Positions 8,056 to 17,086 of a DNA stretch of 64,000 nucleotides are shown here, in pieces; within the stretch, counting starts at the first letter, position 1; each line of letters begins with the position of its first letter. Both the position numbers and the translations under genes were made by a program. The notes beneath the pieces are model-generated. The model was not told where the DNA came from and did no database searches. It worked only from the letters and a program-made list of their open reading frames with translations. This DNA comes from Planctomycetota bacterium. GTDB taxonomy: Bacteria; Planctomycetota; UBA1135; GCA-002686595. The stretch spans positions 1 through 64,000 of the forward strand of contig DUBE01000052.1 of assembly GCA_012960475.1 (NCBI GenBank), in the 5' to 3' direction.

Positions 8056-9855
8056 ATGAACATGTTCCAAGCGACCCGCACACTCTTGATCGCTGCCGCC
8101 CTTGCCGGCGCTGCCCAAGCCCAGAACAACATCAACTGGGTTGAATTTCACCAGGACGACAGCCTGCTCTCCGGCTCTAGCAGCACTCTGCTCAACGACA
8201 CCCAGGAGAAGGACTACGCTTGGGGTGATCTGGACGGGGACGGCTGGATTGACTTGGTAATCGTGCGCAAGCAGCCCTACACCACCAGTGGGCCCTACCC
8301 CAATGTGCTCTTGATGAATGAAAGCGGAGTGCTGACCGACCGCACAGCCCAGTACGCCTCCAGTTCAGACGTTGCAGGAGATAACGGCTTCCTGACCCCC
8401 ACCAACGACCGCGACGTGGTCATCGTCGATGTGGACCTCGATGGCTGGGATGACGTGGTCACCAGTGCCGCCATCGGCACCAGTTCCCCCAAGCACATCT
8501 CCCACCCACGGGTCTACATCAACCGCGGCAACGACGGCGCCGGCAACTGGCTGGGCCTGCGTTTCGAGAACGCACGCATCCCGGACTTCGGCACCTTCCC
8601 GAACTTCTGCGGTGTGGGTTTTGGGGATGTTACCGGTGACGGCTACCCGGACCTCTACTTCGTTCACTACCAGCAGGCTGCGGATGTGGACCTCGACGAC
8701 CGCCTCTTGATCAACAACGGCAACGGGTTCTTCAGCGATGAGTCCTCCTCCCGCATGACGAATACCATGCTCGATTCCAGCTTCGGTGTCTCGGCGGTGA
8801 TCGCCGACCTGAATGGCGACGGCGTAATGGATGTCATCAAGGACACGGCTCTCGGCTCCACCGGAGCTACCGGGCCCAAACTGATGATCTCCTACAACAA
8901 TCCCAGCAACGAAGGGTTCTTCAACATCTATGACGAGCCCTATTTTGGTGCACCCTACCACGCAAATGTTGGTGACCTGAACAACGATGGCAAGCTCGAC
9001 ATCGTGCTTTCTGATGACGGTGCGGACCGCTACCTGATCAACCAGGGCAACGACTCCTTTGGACGGGTGAATTGGAGCTCGGCCTTCTCCTTCAACTCCG
9101 ATGACGGATTCGGATCCAACAACATCATGGCCGACCTGGACATGGATGGCTGGAACGACATCTTGATCTGCGATGTGGACGTGGACATCCCCAGTTGCAG
9201 CCGTCGCCTGCACATCTTCCACAACCGCGGCGGCCCTGTGGGAGGGAACGTCAGCATGCACGAAGAGTCCGGCTCAGGCTTCACGGGCATACGCGGGCTG
9301 ACCAGCTCCCAGATGTCCGGCACCCACGATGTGGCAATTTTCGACATCGACCGGGACGGAGACAATGATCTGGTGATCGGTCGCTGCAACGGCACCGACC
9401 TGTGGATCAACGACACCTTCACCGGTGGCCCGGGCCCCATCGGCACGAACTACTGCACGGCAGTGAACAACTCGGTCGGCCTTGCGGGTCTTGCTTCGGG
9501 CTTCGGCTCTCTGATTGCTTCCAACAATGATGTGAGCTTGACCGCCTCCAACCTGCCCAACAGCCAGTTCGGCTACTTTGTCTGCTCGGCAACCCAGGGG
9601 CTGATCGTCAACCCCGGCGGCTCAAGCGGCAACCTCTGCCTGTCAGGGTCCATGGGACGCTTCATCAATCAGGTCAAGAATTCCGGTTCGACGGGCTCAT
9701 TCACCATTACGGTGGACACCAACGGCCTTCCGGCTCCCTTGAACACGGCTATCCTTCCGGGCAGCACCTGGAACTTCGTGTCCTGGTACAGGGATGTGGT
9801 GCTGGGAACGACTACCAGCAACTTCACCAACGGACTTTCGATCACCTTCCAGTAA
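8056..9855 (+). CDS. Secreted VCBS/FG-GAP repeat protein with NYC...WYRD C-terminal domain
   Basis: 599 residues. A signal peptide (MNMFQATRTLLIAAALAGAAQA) precedes at least seven Asp-rich FG-GAP/VCBS blades, for example DLDGDGWIDLVI, DVTGDGYPDLYF, DLNGDGVMDVIK and DIDRDGDNDLVI. Each is a calcium-binding loop of an integrin-alpha-like beta-propeller. From the Asn codon at 9448 a 135-residue tail starts NYCTAVNNS, contains GNLCLSG and ends SWYRDVV...GLSITF, homologous to the tail of the protein encoded at 6709-7779. A cell-surface adhesion or binding role is plausible but unproven. A strong terminator follows at 9884-9922. Confidence 0.9.
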   Translation: MNMFQATRTLLIAAALAGAAQAQNNINWVEFHQDDSLLSGSSSTLLNDTQEKDYAWGDLDGDGWIDLVIVRKQPYTTSGPYPNVLLMNESGVLTDRTAQYASSSDVAGDNGFLTPTNDRDVVIVDVDLDGWDDVVTSAAIGTSSPKHISHPRVYINRGNDGAGNWLGLRFENARIPDFGTFPNFCGVGFGDVTGDGYPDLYFVHYQQAADVDLDDRLLINNGNGFFSDESSSRMTNTMLDSSFGVSAVIADLNGDGVMDVIKDTALGSTGATGPKLMISYNNPSNEGFFNIYDEPYFGAPYHANVGDLNNDGKLDIVLSDDGADRYLINQGNDSFGRVNWSSAFSFNSDDGFGSNNIMADLDMDGWNDILICDVDVDIPSCSRRLHIFHNRGGPVGGNVSMHEESGSGFTGIRGLTSSQMSGTHDVAIFDIDRDGDNDLVIGRCNGTDLWINDTFTGGPGPIGTNYCTAVNNSVGLAGLASGFGSLIASNNDVSLTASNLPNSQFGYFVCSATQGLIVNPGGSSGNLCLSGSMGRFINQVKNSGSTGSFTITVDTNGLPAPLNTAILPGSTWNFVSWYRDVVLGTTTSNFTNGLSITFQ

Positions 9856-9883
9856 GGCCCCGGCCCGCAAGGGTTTGAATCAA

Positions 9884-9922
9884 GCGGGTCGACCCTTGTG
9901 CGGGGTCGGCCCGCTGATTTTT
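9884..9922 (+). terminator. Intrinsic terminator of the VCBS-repeat gene
   Basis: A 12-bp stem, 9884-9895 against 9903-9914, pairs fully with one G-T wobble, has a 7-nt loop, and is followed by TGATTTTT. It begins 28 nt past the stop codon. Its presence argues against an EamA start at GTG 9898, which would lie in the loop. Confidence 0.85.
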
Positions 9923-9960
9923 GGAAGAGCCTGGCAAGGCCCTTTTGGTATAGCTACCCC

Positions 9961-10845
9961 GTGGAGTCGAACAAGCAAGCCCTTCCCTTTGGACACAGCG
10001 CAGGCCTCTTGGGCTTGGGTATCCTGGCGGTCTCAACCGGGGCGCTGTTTGTTCGTCTGGCGGACTGTCCGCCTCTGACCAAGGCAGCCTGGCGCACAGG
10101 GTTGGCGGCCCTGGTCCTGGCACCGCTTGCCTGGCGCGAGACCAGCGCCCGGATTCAGACGCCCTTTCCCTGGAAACCCTGCCTGCTTGCGGGAGCCCTG
10201 CTGGCGCTGCACTTCGCAGCCTGGATCACATCCCTGGAGACCCTCTCCGTGGCCAGCAGCGTCTTTCTGGTCAACACCACGCCCCTGTTCGTACTGCTTC
10301 TGAGTCCCACGATCAGCGGAGAGGCCAGAAACCCAAGAATGCTGCTGGGAATCCTGCTGGGCTTTGGAGGGGCCGCTCTGCTACCCATTTCCACGGGCCT
10401 TGAGGGTGGCAATCCTCTGGGTGCCATCCTGGCGATCTTGGGAGCCGCGTTCTGGGCGGGCTACGCCCTGGTGGGCAAGCGACTGGCAACACGCCTGCCC
10501 CTGTTGAAGTATCTGGCACTGACCTATGGCGCAGCTGCGATTGTCCTGATCCTCCTGGCGGGAGTCAACGGCGACTCGCTGCTGCCCCCTGATCAGGAGA
10601 CCCTCTTGGCTCTGATCGCCTTGGCCCTCATACCCCAGCTGCTCGGACACTCTCTTTTGAATCATTCAATCCGGCGTCTCCCCACGGGAGTGGTGGCCCT
10701 CGCGTTCCTTTTGGAACCAGTGTTCGCGACTTTGCTCGCGGCCATCTTCCTCATGGAGTTGCCCCCAACCATGGTCTATTGGGCAGCGCCGCTGATCTTG
10801 GGGGGGATTGCCATCAGCACGCGGCGAGAGCGGTCGTTACCCTGA
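9961..10845 (+). CDS. EamA-family (drug/metabolite transporter superfamily) permease
   Basis: 294 residues from GTG 9961, preferred over the upstream GTG 9898, which sits inside the preceding terminator hairpin. About ten hydrophobic helices form two repeats. The first repeat opens GHSAGLLGLGILAVSTGALFVRLA and contains SLETLSVASSVFLVNTTPLF; the second opens LGAILAILGAAFWAGYALVGKR. This is the usual 10-TMS EamA layout of inner-membrane exporters of amino acids or metabolites. Substrate is not predictable. A TATAGCT hexamer lies six bases before the start, so a short or leaderless transcript is possible. The stop is 4 nt from the next start, indicating an operon with the sulfotransferase-like and aminotransferase genes. 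Confidence 0.9.
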   Translation: MESNKQALPFGHSAGLLGLGILAVSTGALFVRLADCPPLTKAAWRTGLAALVLAPLAWRETSARIQTPFPWKPCLLAGALLALHFAAWITSLETLSVASSVFLVNTTPLFVLLLSPTISGEARNPRMLLGILLGFGGAALLPISTGLEGGNPLGAILAILGAAFWAGYALVGKRLATRLPLLKYLALTYGAAAIVLILLAGVNGDSLLPPDQETLLALIALALIPQLLGHSLLNHSIRRLPTGVVALAFLLEPVFATLLAAIFLMELPPTMVYWAAPLILGGIAISTRRERSLP

Positions 10846-10849
10846 GCCC

Positions 10850-11587
10850 ATGCAAAGTGTGTACATAGCCATGTGGTCTGGACCGCGCAACATCTCAACG
10901 GCGTTGATGCGATCCTTTGACAGCCGCTCTGATGCGGTGGTTGTGGATGAACCGTTCTATGGGCACTACCTGCGTGAGAGCGGAAAGGCTCATCCCATGG
11001 CGCAGGAAATCATGTCTTCCATGGACTGCGACCAGGACAACATATGCAGGCGTCTCCGAGAGACGCTGCCGCAAGGCAAAAGCCTGAGCTATCAGAAACA
11101 CATGGCCCATCACCTCCTGCCCAGCATGGACCGAGCATGGATGCAGGGCATGCGCCATGCCTTCTTGATCCGCGAACCGCGCGCCATGCTGGCTTCTCTG
11201 AGTGCCAAGCTGGAAGTAGTGCAACTGGAAGACACGGGCCTGCCTCAGCAGGTGCAACTCTTCCAAGAACTGCGGCAAGGCGCCGACGCCGTCCCCCCGG
11301 TGGTGGACTCCAGCGACCTGCTTGCTGATCCCGGGCCCATGCTTCTGAGCCTCTGCCGCGGATTGCAGATTCCATTCTCCGACCAGATGTTGGCGTGGGA
11401 GCCCGGCGCTCGCAGCACGGATGGCGTTTGGGGTTGCCATTGGTACGGCAACACCAACCGCTCCACGGGGTTCTCACTTGCCCCGCGCCAAGCCTCGGTC
11501 TCCCTTCCAACGGAATTGGAATCTCTGGCTGGGGAATGCCAGGACCTCTACAGCCAACTCGCCGAACATCGCCTGCTTCCCAACTGA
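10850..11587 (+). CDS. Sulfotransferase-like P-loop protein
   Basis: 245 residues from ATG 10850, 4 nt after the EamA stop. The N-terminal MWSGPRNISTALMRSF is the PAPS-binding-loop region of the sulfotransferase-like family (GxxRxxST type). VVDEPFYGHYL and the FLIREPRAMLASL segment (the Arg/Ser 3'-phosphate site region) follow at about 34-45 and 104-116. No signal peptide is present, so it should be cytoplasmic. Immediately downstream lies a class IV aminotransferase. Genes of these two families recur side by side, and I recall plant proteins with the two fused. The actual substrate is unknown, and sulfate transfer itself is not established for this subfamily. Confidence 0.8.
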   Translation: MQSVYIAMWSGPRNISTALMRSFDSRSDAVVVDEPFYGHYLRESGKAHPMAQEIMSSMDCDQDNICRRLRETLPQGKSLSYQKHMAHHLLPSMDRAWMQGMRHAFLIREPRAMLASLSAKLEVVQLEDTGLPQQVQLFQELRQGADAVPPVVDSSDLLADPGPMLLSLCRGLQIPFSDQMLAWEPGARSTDGVWGCHWYGNTNRSTGFSLAPRQASVSLPTELESLAGECQDLYSQLAEHRLLPN

Positions 11588-11616
11588 GGCCAAACGAGAC
11601 AACCAGCAACACAAAC

Positions 11617-12519
11617 ATGAAACAGTCATTCAACCCCCTCAATCAAGACCTGCTCGTCAACATCGGCGGTGAGTTGCTGCCACGATCCGAAGCCAAGGTC
11701 AGCGTCTTCGATTCTCTCGTCCAAGGCGGCGATGGCTGCTGGGAAGGCCTGCGCCTGTATCAGGGCCGCATCTTCAAACTCACGGAACATCTGGAGCGCC
11801 TGCGTCACTCGGCCCTGGCCATGGGCTTCAAAACAATCCCCCCGGCAGCACAGATCCGACAGGAGATCAGGCGCACCCTTGAAGCCAACCAGATGACAGA
11901 TGGAGTGCACATTCGGCTGACCCTCTCGCGCGGGGAGAAGATCACCTCAGGCATGGACCCCAGGCTCAACCAGGCGGGGCCCCTCTTGATCGTCCTGGCG
12001 GAACACAAGACTCCGGTCTACTCCAAGACCGGCCTGACACTGATGACCTCTTCCCTGCGTCGCTTCCCCCCTGATTGCCTCGATCCAAAAATTCACCACA
12101 ACAATCTGCTCCAGTCGATTCTGGCCAAGATGGAAGCCAACGCTGCTGGGGCCGATGATGCGATCCTGCTGGATATGTCAGGTTTTGTTGCCGAAACCAA
12201 CGCCACAAACCTCTTTCTGGTGGCAAATGGCCAGGTGAACACGCCACGCACGGTGGCCTGCCCCGAAGGAGTCACCCGGGCCACGGTGCTTGAGCTTTGC
12301 CGCGCAGCCAAAATACCCTGCCATGAGCGGGACATCTCCCTGGCAGAATTTCACCGGGCAGACGAAGTCTTCTGCACGGGCACCATGGGCGAGATTGCCG
12401 CGGTGACCACCATCGATGGACGCACCATCTGCCAGGGCGAAGTCGGCCCTCTGACGAGGCAGGTGGCCGAACTCTATGCCCAATGTACGAGCCAGCAGGG
12501 CGAGACAATCCTCAGCTAA
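11617..12519 (+). CDS. Class IV PLP aminotransferase (BCAT/D-amino-acid transaminase fold)
   Basis: 300 residues from ATG 11617, 29 nt after the sulfotransferase-like gene. Fold-type IV signatures are visible: an N-terminal beta domain with SVFDSLVQGGDGCWEGLRLY, the PLP lysine in LDPKIHHNNLL, the cofactor-binding VAETNATNLFLV, and the GVTRATVLELC and GTMGEIAAVTTIDGR segments. Such enzymes transaminate branched-chain or D-amino acids or act as aminodeoxychorismate lyase. The partner gene suggests the less studied 'BCAT-like' subfamily rather than IlvE. Its 3' end overlaps the end of the convergent htpG gene by 8 nt. Confidence 0.9.
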   Translation: MKQSFNPLNQDLLVNIGGELLPRSEAKVSVFDSLVQGGDGCWEGLRLYQGRIFKLTEHLERLRHSALAMGFKTIPPAAQIRQEIRRTLEANQMTDGVHIRLTLSRGEKITSGMDPRLNQAGPLLIVLAEHKTPVYSKTGLTLMTSSLRRFPPDCLDPKIHHNNLLQSILAKMEANAAGADDAILLDMSGFVAETNATNLFLVANGQVNTPRTVACPEGVTRATVLELCRAAKIPCHERDISLAEFHRADEVFCTGTMGEIAAVTTIDGRTICQGEVGPLTRQVAELYAQCTSQQGETILS

Positions 12520-14470
12520 GCACTTCGCCCATCAACCCTGTCAACAATTCACTGAAGCGCGCGGGATCCGTGGGCACGCCACCCTCGCGAATCAGGGCCT
12601 GACCCAGCAGCAACTCACCGGCGTCATGTACGCGCGGGCTCGCAGCGTCCGCAATATGCAGTTTCTCCAAGGCCCGCACAAGAACGTGGTCCGGGTTGAT
12701 CTCAAGCACCCGCTGGCTAGGGGGCAACTCATGCCCTGCACGGCGCAACATTCGCTCCATATGGCCGGAATAGGCGCCCTCGTCCCCCACCAACACAGCG
12801 GGAGAATCCTTCAGACGTGAACTGAAACGCACCTTGGAAACCTGATCACCGATTGCACTGCGCAGGGCCGCCAAGAAGTCCTTCTTGTCCTCGTCCCGGG
12901 CTTCGCGTTCCTTACGCGTATCCTCGTCGTCGAGGCCCGCATCTCCGCGATCGATGGCCTTGAGGGGTGTCTCCTCGAAGGTCGTCAGACGCTGCAGCAT
13001 CCACTCGTCAACGGGGTCGGTGAGCAGAACCACTTCACGGTCGGCAGCTGTTTGAGCTTCCAGGTGAGCGGAAGCCAAGGCGGTCTTGCGGTCTGGGGCC
13101 ACCAGCACGCCAATTGAGTCCGCATCGTCTCCCAAGTCGGCTTTGACCTCCGCCAGAGTGCGCCAGCCCTCGTCCTTGCTGGTGTGAAACAGGCACAACT
13201 TGGAGATACGGTTGTTGTCGTCGTCCCCGCCCCAGATTCCCTCCTTGAGCACGACGCCAAAAGCCTCCCAGAACTGCTCGTAGCGCTTGCGGTCTTCCTG
13301 CAACAGATTGGCCAGGGTGTCGAGCAACTTGCGCACCAGGTGGCGCTGAATCTGACGCACCCGGCCGTCGGTCTGGATCGCCTCGCGGCTGACGTTGAGG
13401 GGCAGGTCGCTGGATTCCACCACCCCCACCACAAACCGCAGCCAGGAGGGCAGCAACTCCTCGCACTCTTCCTGGATGCGCACCCGCCGCACATAGAGGG
13501 AGATGCGCGCCTTGGCCCGGGCGGGATCCGAGAGATCAAATGGCGCCTGCTCGGGAATGAACACCAACGCGCTGTATTCAAGGGTGCCCTCGGTCTTCAG
13601 GTGCAGGGTTTCCAGAGGCTTGCCCCAACCCGCCAGATGCTCGTAGAACTGTTCATATTCCGCGCTGGTGATCTCATCCTTGGAACGAGTCCAAAGGGGC
13701 TGTTGGGAGTTGAGGGTGTCAAGAACCAGTTCGGGTTCACCGGGTTCCTCGCCCTCTTCGGGCGGCGGGGCCGGCTTTTCCACCTCCAGTTGGATCGGGT
13801 ACTCCACGAAATCGGACCAGCGGCGTACCAGGTCACGCAAGACCCAGGGTTGCAAGAAGCGACGAGGATCGTCCATTTCATCGTCGGCCTTCTTATCCGC
13901 GCTCTCCTCAGTCCCAACCTCGGCCTCTTTCAATTGCAGAGCTACCACGGTTCCCCGGGGCAGATCCGCGACCTCTTCCAGCGTGTACTCACCGCCGCCG
14001 GAACTTGCCCAACGCCAGCCGGTTTCCTCGTCGGCGCTGCGAGTCTCCACAACCACCTCATCAGCCACCATGAAAACGCTATAGAAGCCCACGCCAAACC
14101 GTCCGATTAATTCGGGCAGGTCATCGGAGCCATGCTCTTTCATGGCGTCCAGGAACTTGCGCGTACCAGAGCTCGCGATCGTGCCCAGGTTCTGGACCAA
14201 CTCGTCCCTGGTCATGCCGATGCCGTTGTCGCAAACGCGTAGCACCCCTTGGCTCTCATCGGGATCCAGGAAGATGCCCAGCTCACCTCCGTCCCCCATC
14301 AGATCCCCATTCGTCAGGGCTGCGTGGCGCAGGCGGTCCAGGGCATCGCTGGCGTTGGATATCAGCTCCCTCAGAAAAACATCCTTGTGGGAGTAGAGCG
14401 AGTGGATCACGAGGTCGAGGACTTCCTTGACTTCGGCTTCAAAATAGTGCGTCTGGGCGGCTGTGGTCAT
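12512..14470 (-). CDS. htpG: Molecular chaperone HtpG (Hsp90)
   Basis: 652 residues. The GHKL ATPase domain is complete: FLRELISNASDALDRLR with the catalytic Glu and the Mg-binding Asn, DNGIGM with the adenine-binding Asp, and IGRFGVGFYSVFMVAD for the lid and G2 box. The middle domain has QEECEELLPSWLRFVVGVV and SSDLPLNVSREAIQ, whose Arg contacts the ATP phosphate. An acidic, Lys/Asp-rich insertion near 190-205 and a proline/glutamate-rich one near 235-250 are lineage embellishments. Cytoplasmic folding chaperone. Overlaps the aminotransferase gene tail to tail by 8 nt and diverges from the matrixin gene. Confidence 0.98.
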   Translation of the reverse strand: MTTAAQTHYFEAEVKEVLDLVIHSLYSHKDVFLRELISNASDALDRLRHAALTNGDLMGDGGELGIFLDPDESQGVLRVCDNGIGMTRDELVQNLGTIASSGTRKFLDAMKEHGSDDLPELIGRFGVGFYSVFMVADEVVVETRSADEETGWRWASSGGGEYTLEEVADLPRGTVVALQLKEAEVGTEESADKKADDEMDDPRRFLQPWVLRDLVRRWSDFVEYPIQLEVEKPAPPPEEGEEPGEPELVLDTLNSQQPLWTRSKDEITSAEYEQFYEHLAGWGKPLETLHLKTEGTLEYSALVFIPEQAPFDLSDPARAKARISLYVRRVRIQEECEELLPSWLRFVVGVVESSDLPLNVSREAIQTDGRVRQIQRHLVRKLLDTLANLLQEDRKRYEQFWEAFGVVLKEGIWGGDDDNNRISKLCLFHTSKDEGWRTLAEVKADLGDDADSIGVLVAPDRKTALASAHLEAQTAADREVVLLTDPVDEWMLQRLTTFEETPLKAIDRGDAGLDDEDTRKEREARDEDKKDFLAALRSAIGDQVSKVRFSSRLKDSPAVLVGDEGAYSGHMERMLRRAGHELPPSQRVLEINPDHVLVRALEKLHIADAASPRVHDAGELLLGQALIREGGVPTDPARFSELLTGLMGEVLS

Positions 14471-14631
14471 GTCTGAATCGGGTGAAGGGGCCCCTGGGGG
14501 TGCCTCTCAAGTCGGGAATCGGCCGACCATTCTGACGCGCAGATCCCAGGGCGCAAGGGGTTCTGCCCCAAGCATTCAAAAGCGGGCTATGATTGAAATG
14601 GGACTGCCCCCGCCTGGGTGCCCCAAACCGC

Positions 14632-15990
14632 ATGAGAGTCCAGTCCAAGCGCCTCAAATCCATACCTGCCCTGATGCTGGTGGCTGGCCTGGGCGCCCTC
14701 TGCCTCCCCGAGAGAGGCCAGACCTACAACCTGTCGGGGGATGTGCTGGACCTGACCCAGCGACACTACCGCATTCTGAACGGTTTCCTGGACCCCGAAG
14801 CCAATGACAATCTGGTCCCCGATCCTGACTTTCCAGGCTCCCTGGGCGCAGAGTTGGCGATTCGCAAGGCCGTGGCTGAGTGGGGTTCCGGCCCCCATGG
14901 CACCGGCGGCAGTGACCCCACTCAGGACCAGATCGGATCGGGGGGCGCGAACTTCGACGCCTTCTATTCGGGTCGGGCCGGCGTTCCCGGGGGTACCAAC
15001 GGCAACATCTTCTCGGTGATCAATGTGCTCAGTTCGATCTTGGCCTTCACAGAGATTCCCTCATCCGATGGCTGGCGTATCCGTTTCTTCGAGGACCCGA
15101 AGGACTGGAATGATGGCCCGGACGGAATCCTCTCCGGGGTCGACCCGATGGATATTCAGGGCATCGCATGTCATGAGTACGGGCATGCCCTCGGCTTGCA
15201 GCACAGCGCTGAAGTTGAAGCTACCATGCACGGCAATGTACCCAGCGATCTGGCTATCAGCCACCGCTCATTGCACGCAGATGATGTGCTCGGCGTGCAG
15301 GCAATCTACGGCCAGAAGAGCACAACCAAACCAACCATCACTGGTGTCAGCTGGCAGGGCAATCTGGTTACCCTGGAGGGCACCGGCTTCCATCCCACTG
15401 CCAACGAGATCTGGTTCACCCAGGCTCAAGCCCCTGCCCATCGACATGTGTTGCGCAAGGGAGGCATCCCCTCCAGTCTGCAGGGCACGCGCATCACCCT
15501 CTTGCCCCCCAGCAACGCGGGCGCCGGTGATGTGGTGGTTCGCCTGCCTGGGCTTTCAGCCCAGGATCTCTCCAACGCCTTCCCTTATGACCCGGGAGTC
15601 GACTTCGGCTGGACGCCACCAGAACACTATGGTGCGGGAGGAACAACCAGCGCGGGCGTCTTCCAACTGCAATGGCAGAGCCTGCCCGCCGCCTCTGCGG
15701 GAACCTTCCGCGTTTCTTTTGACGGAGTAGCACCCGGAGCAGCGGTGATCCTCTTCCGCGGCGACGCCCCCGCCAACTTGAATTCGCCCCTGGGCAACCT
15801 GCTGGTTGCCGGCCCCCTGGAACGCGCCCTCTGGACAGTCAGCGACAGCAACGGCGAAGGCATCATGCAGGTGCCTATCGCGAGCGCAGGCCCGGGTCTG
15901 CTGCAATACTATCAGGCCTGGGTCCTGGACCCGGCCGTGAGCGCGGGCGCCGCCCTAAGCAACGGTCTGGTGGTCGAGATCCTGCCCTAG
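14632..15990 (+). CDS. Secreted matrixin-type zinc metalloprotease with IPT/TIG domain
   Basis: 452 residues from ATG 14632, chosen over the upstream TTG because it starts directly with a signal peptide (basic KRLKS, then a hydrophobic stretch ending near the GQTYN segment). The zinc motif HEYGHALGLQH is at 181-191, giving the three His ligands and the catalytic Glu. The EATMHG after it supplies the Met-turn, so this is an M10-like metzincin. Residues about 236-320 (TITGVSWQGNLVTLEGTGF) form an IPT/TIG immunoglobulin-like domain. The last ~110 residues are a beta domain ending YYQAWVLDP. Exported protease for protein degradation or processing outside the cell. No pro-domain cysteine switch is evident. 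Confidence 0.9.
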   Translation: MRVQSKRLKSIPALMLVAGLGALCLPERGQTYNLSGDVLDLTQRHYRILNGFLDPEANDNLVPDPDFPGSLGAELAIRKAVAEWGSGPHGTGGSDPTQDQIGSGGANFDAFYSGRAGVPGGTNGNIFSVINVLSSILAFTEIPSSDGWRIRFFEDPKDWNDGPDGILSGVDPMDIQGIACHEYGHALGLQHSAEVEATMHGNVPSDLAISHRSLHADDVLGVQAIYGQKSTTKPTITGVSWQGNLVTLEGTGFHPTANEIWFTQAQAPAHRHVLRKGGIPSSLQGTRITLLPPSNAGAGDVVVRLPGLSAQDLSNAFPYDPGVDFGWTPPEHYGAGGTTSAGVFQLQWQSLPAASAGTFRVSFDGVAPGAAVILFRGDAPANLNSPLGNLLVAGPLERALWTVSDSNGEGIMQVPIASAGPGLLQYYQAWVLDPAVSAGAALSNGLVVEILP

Positions 15991-16042
15991 AAACCGAACA
16001 GACGTCAGCAGGCCGGACAGCGCCCGACCTCGCAATGGGCAG

Positions 16043-17086
16043 TCACTTGTCCTGAAGCACGCGCTGACTGAGCGTCAGCCGTCCGCGCATGGCCATTTCC
16101 TGATTGAAGCGGGCACCGGTCTCCAGGATTTCGGTCAGGTTCATGGAAACCGTCTCGGTGCAGTTCAACTCAAGGGACAGGGGCCGTCCTGTCTTGGGAT
16201 CCGCAAGCAACTTGCCGCGTCCACTGAGGCCCAAGGAGAGCGAAGCGCGCTCGAAATTCGAGCCCTGCTCGCGCTCCCGTGGCAGCAGCGTCTGGTTGAG
16301 GCGCTCGGTTACGTCCGAAATCCACTGAGCATTGAGAATCAAGGCAAAGACCAGCTGGGTTGCCCCCTCCGCATCGGTTTGCAGCCCAAGGGGTCGCACA
16401 CTGAGTTCACCCGTACTGCGACCGCCAAAGGCCATCTCCAAACCACCACCAACTCCATTGACCAGGGTCCGAGAAAGACGCCGTCCAATCCGCTCGGTGC
16501 CCGGGGAAAACCCCAGGCTTCCGCCCGGGGCAATCAAACCCTGCAGATCCGCGGCAGGAATCTTCCAGGCACCGTTACGACCGATCTCGCGGGGGGCAAT
16601 CCAGGTAAGCCAAGGATCCGCGTTCATGCTGAGCAACAGGTCCTCCGCCTCCTCTCGGGCATCGTAATAGCGTCCGTAATCTTGCTCCTCTGGTATCCAG
16701 GTCATTTGCACGCTGGCTCCCACCAATGGAGACTTGCCCGTGGCCCGCACAATATTGTCGGTCTCCGGAGGCGCCAGCGAGCCCCGGCTTTCAAGAGCAA
16801 TGAACCTACGCTGCAGAGTCATGGGCACCAATCCCTGGGCGGGCCCAGCCAGGTCATCGAAGACGAAGCGCTGCTCCGAGGTGAAACGGGCCCCGCCGGG
16901 CAGGTCAACCGGTTCGCCCTCGTCCAATTGCTGACGAAACCCCTCCAGGGACAGATCATGCTGGGCCACATAGACCCGGCGTATCAGGACCCCTTTCTGG
17001 GGAACAAGATCCAGGGCAACTTCCCCCTGAGATGCGTCTTGAGCAGTCAGGAGCAGCGGCCAGACCATGAGAAGCTTGGTTCTCAT
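16043..17086 (-). CDS. Secreted protein of unknown function, coupled to a MORN-repeat protein
   Basis: 347 residues from the ATG at 17086, which overlaps the upstream gene's stop as TGATG, so translation is coupled. The short N-terminal hydrophobic stretch MRTKLLMVWPLLLTAQDAS is a signal peptide. The rest is beta-rich, alternating hydrophobic and polar residues, with conserved-looking segments such as NADPWLTWIAPREIGRNGAW and a final METVSMNLTEILETGARFNQEM. I do not recognise a family. The pattern of a long beta sheet binding a hydrophobic cargo is conceivable but not shown. Confidence 0.75.
   Translation of the reverse strand: MRTKLLMVWPLLLTAQDASQGEVALDLVPQKGVLIRRVYVAQHDLSLEGFRQQLDEGEPVDLPGGARFTSEQRFVFDDLAGPAQGLVPMTLQRRFIALESRGSLAPPETDNIVRATGKSPLVGASVQMTWIPEEQDYGRYYDAREEAEDLLLSMNADPWLTWIAPREIGRNGAWKIPAADLQGLIAPGGSLGFSPGTERIGRRLSRTLVNGVGGGLEMAFGGRSTGELSVRPLGLQTDAEGATQLVFALILNAQWISDVTERLNQTLLPREREQGSNFERASLSLGLSGRGKLLADPKTGRPLSLELNCTETVSMNLTEILETGARFNQEMAMRGRLTLSQRVLQDK

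Noticed and set aside
9898..9960. Upstream GTG start for the EamA gene
   Set aside because: It would begin in the loop of a strong terminator and add a hydrophilic leader before the first membrane helix.
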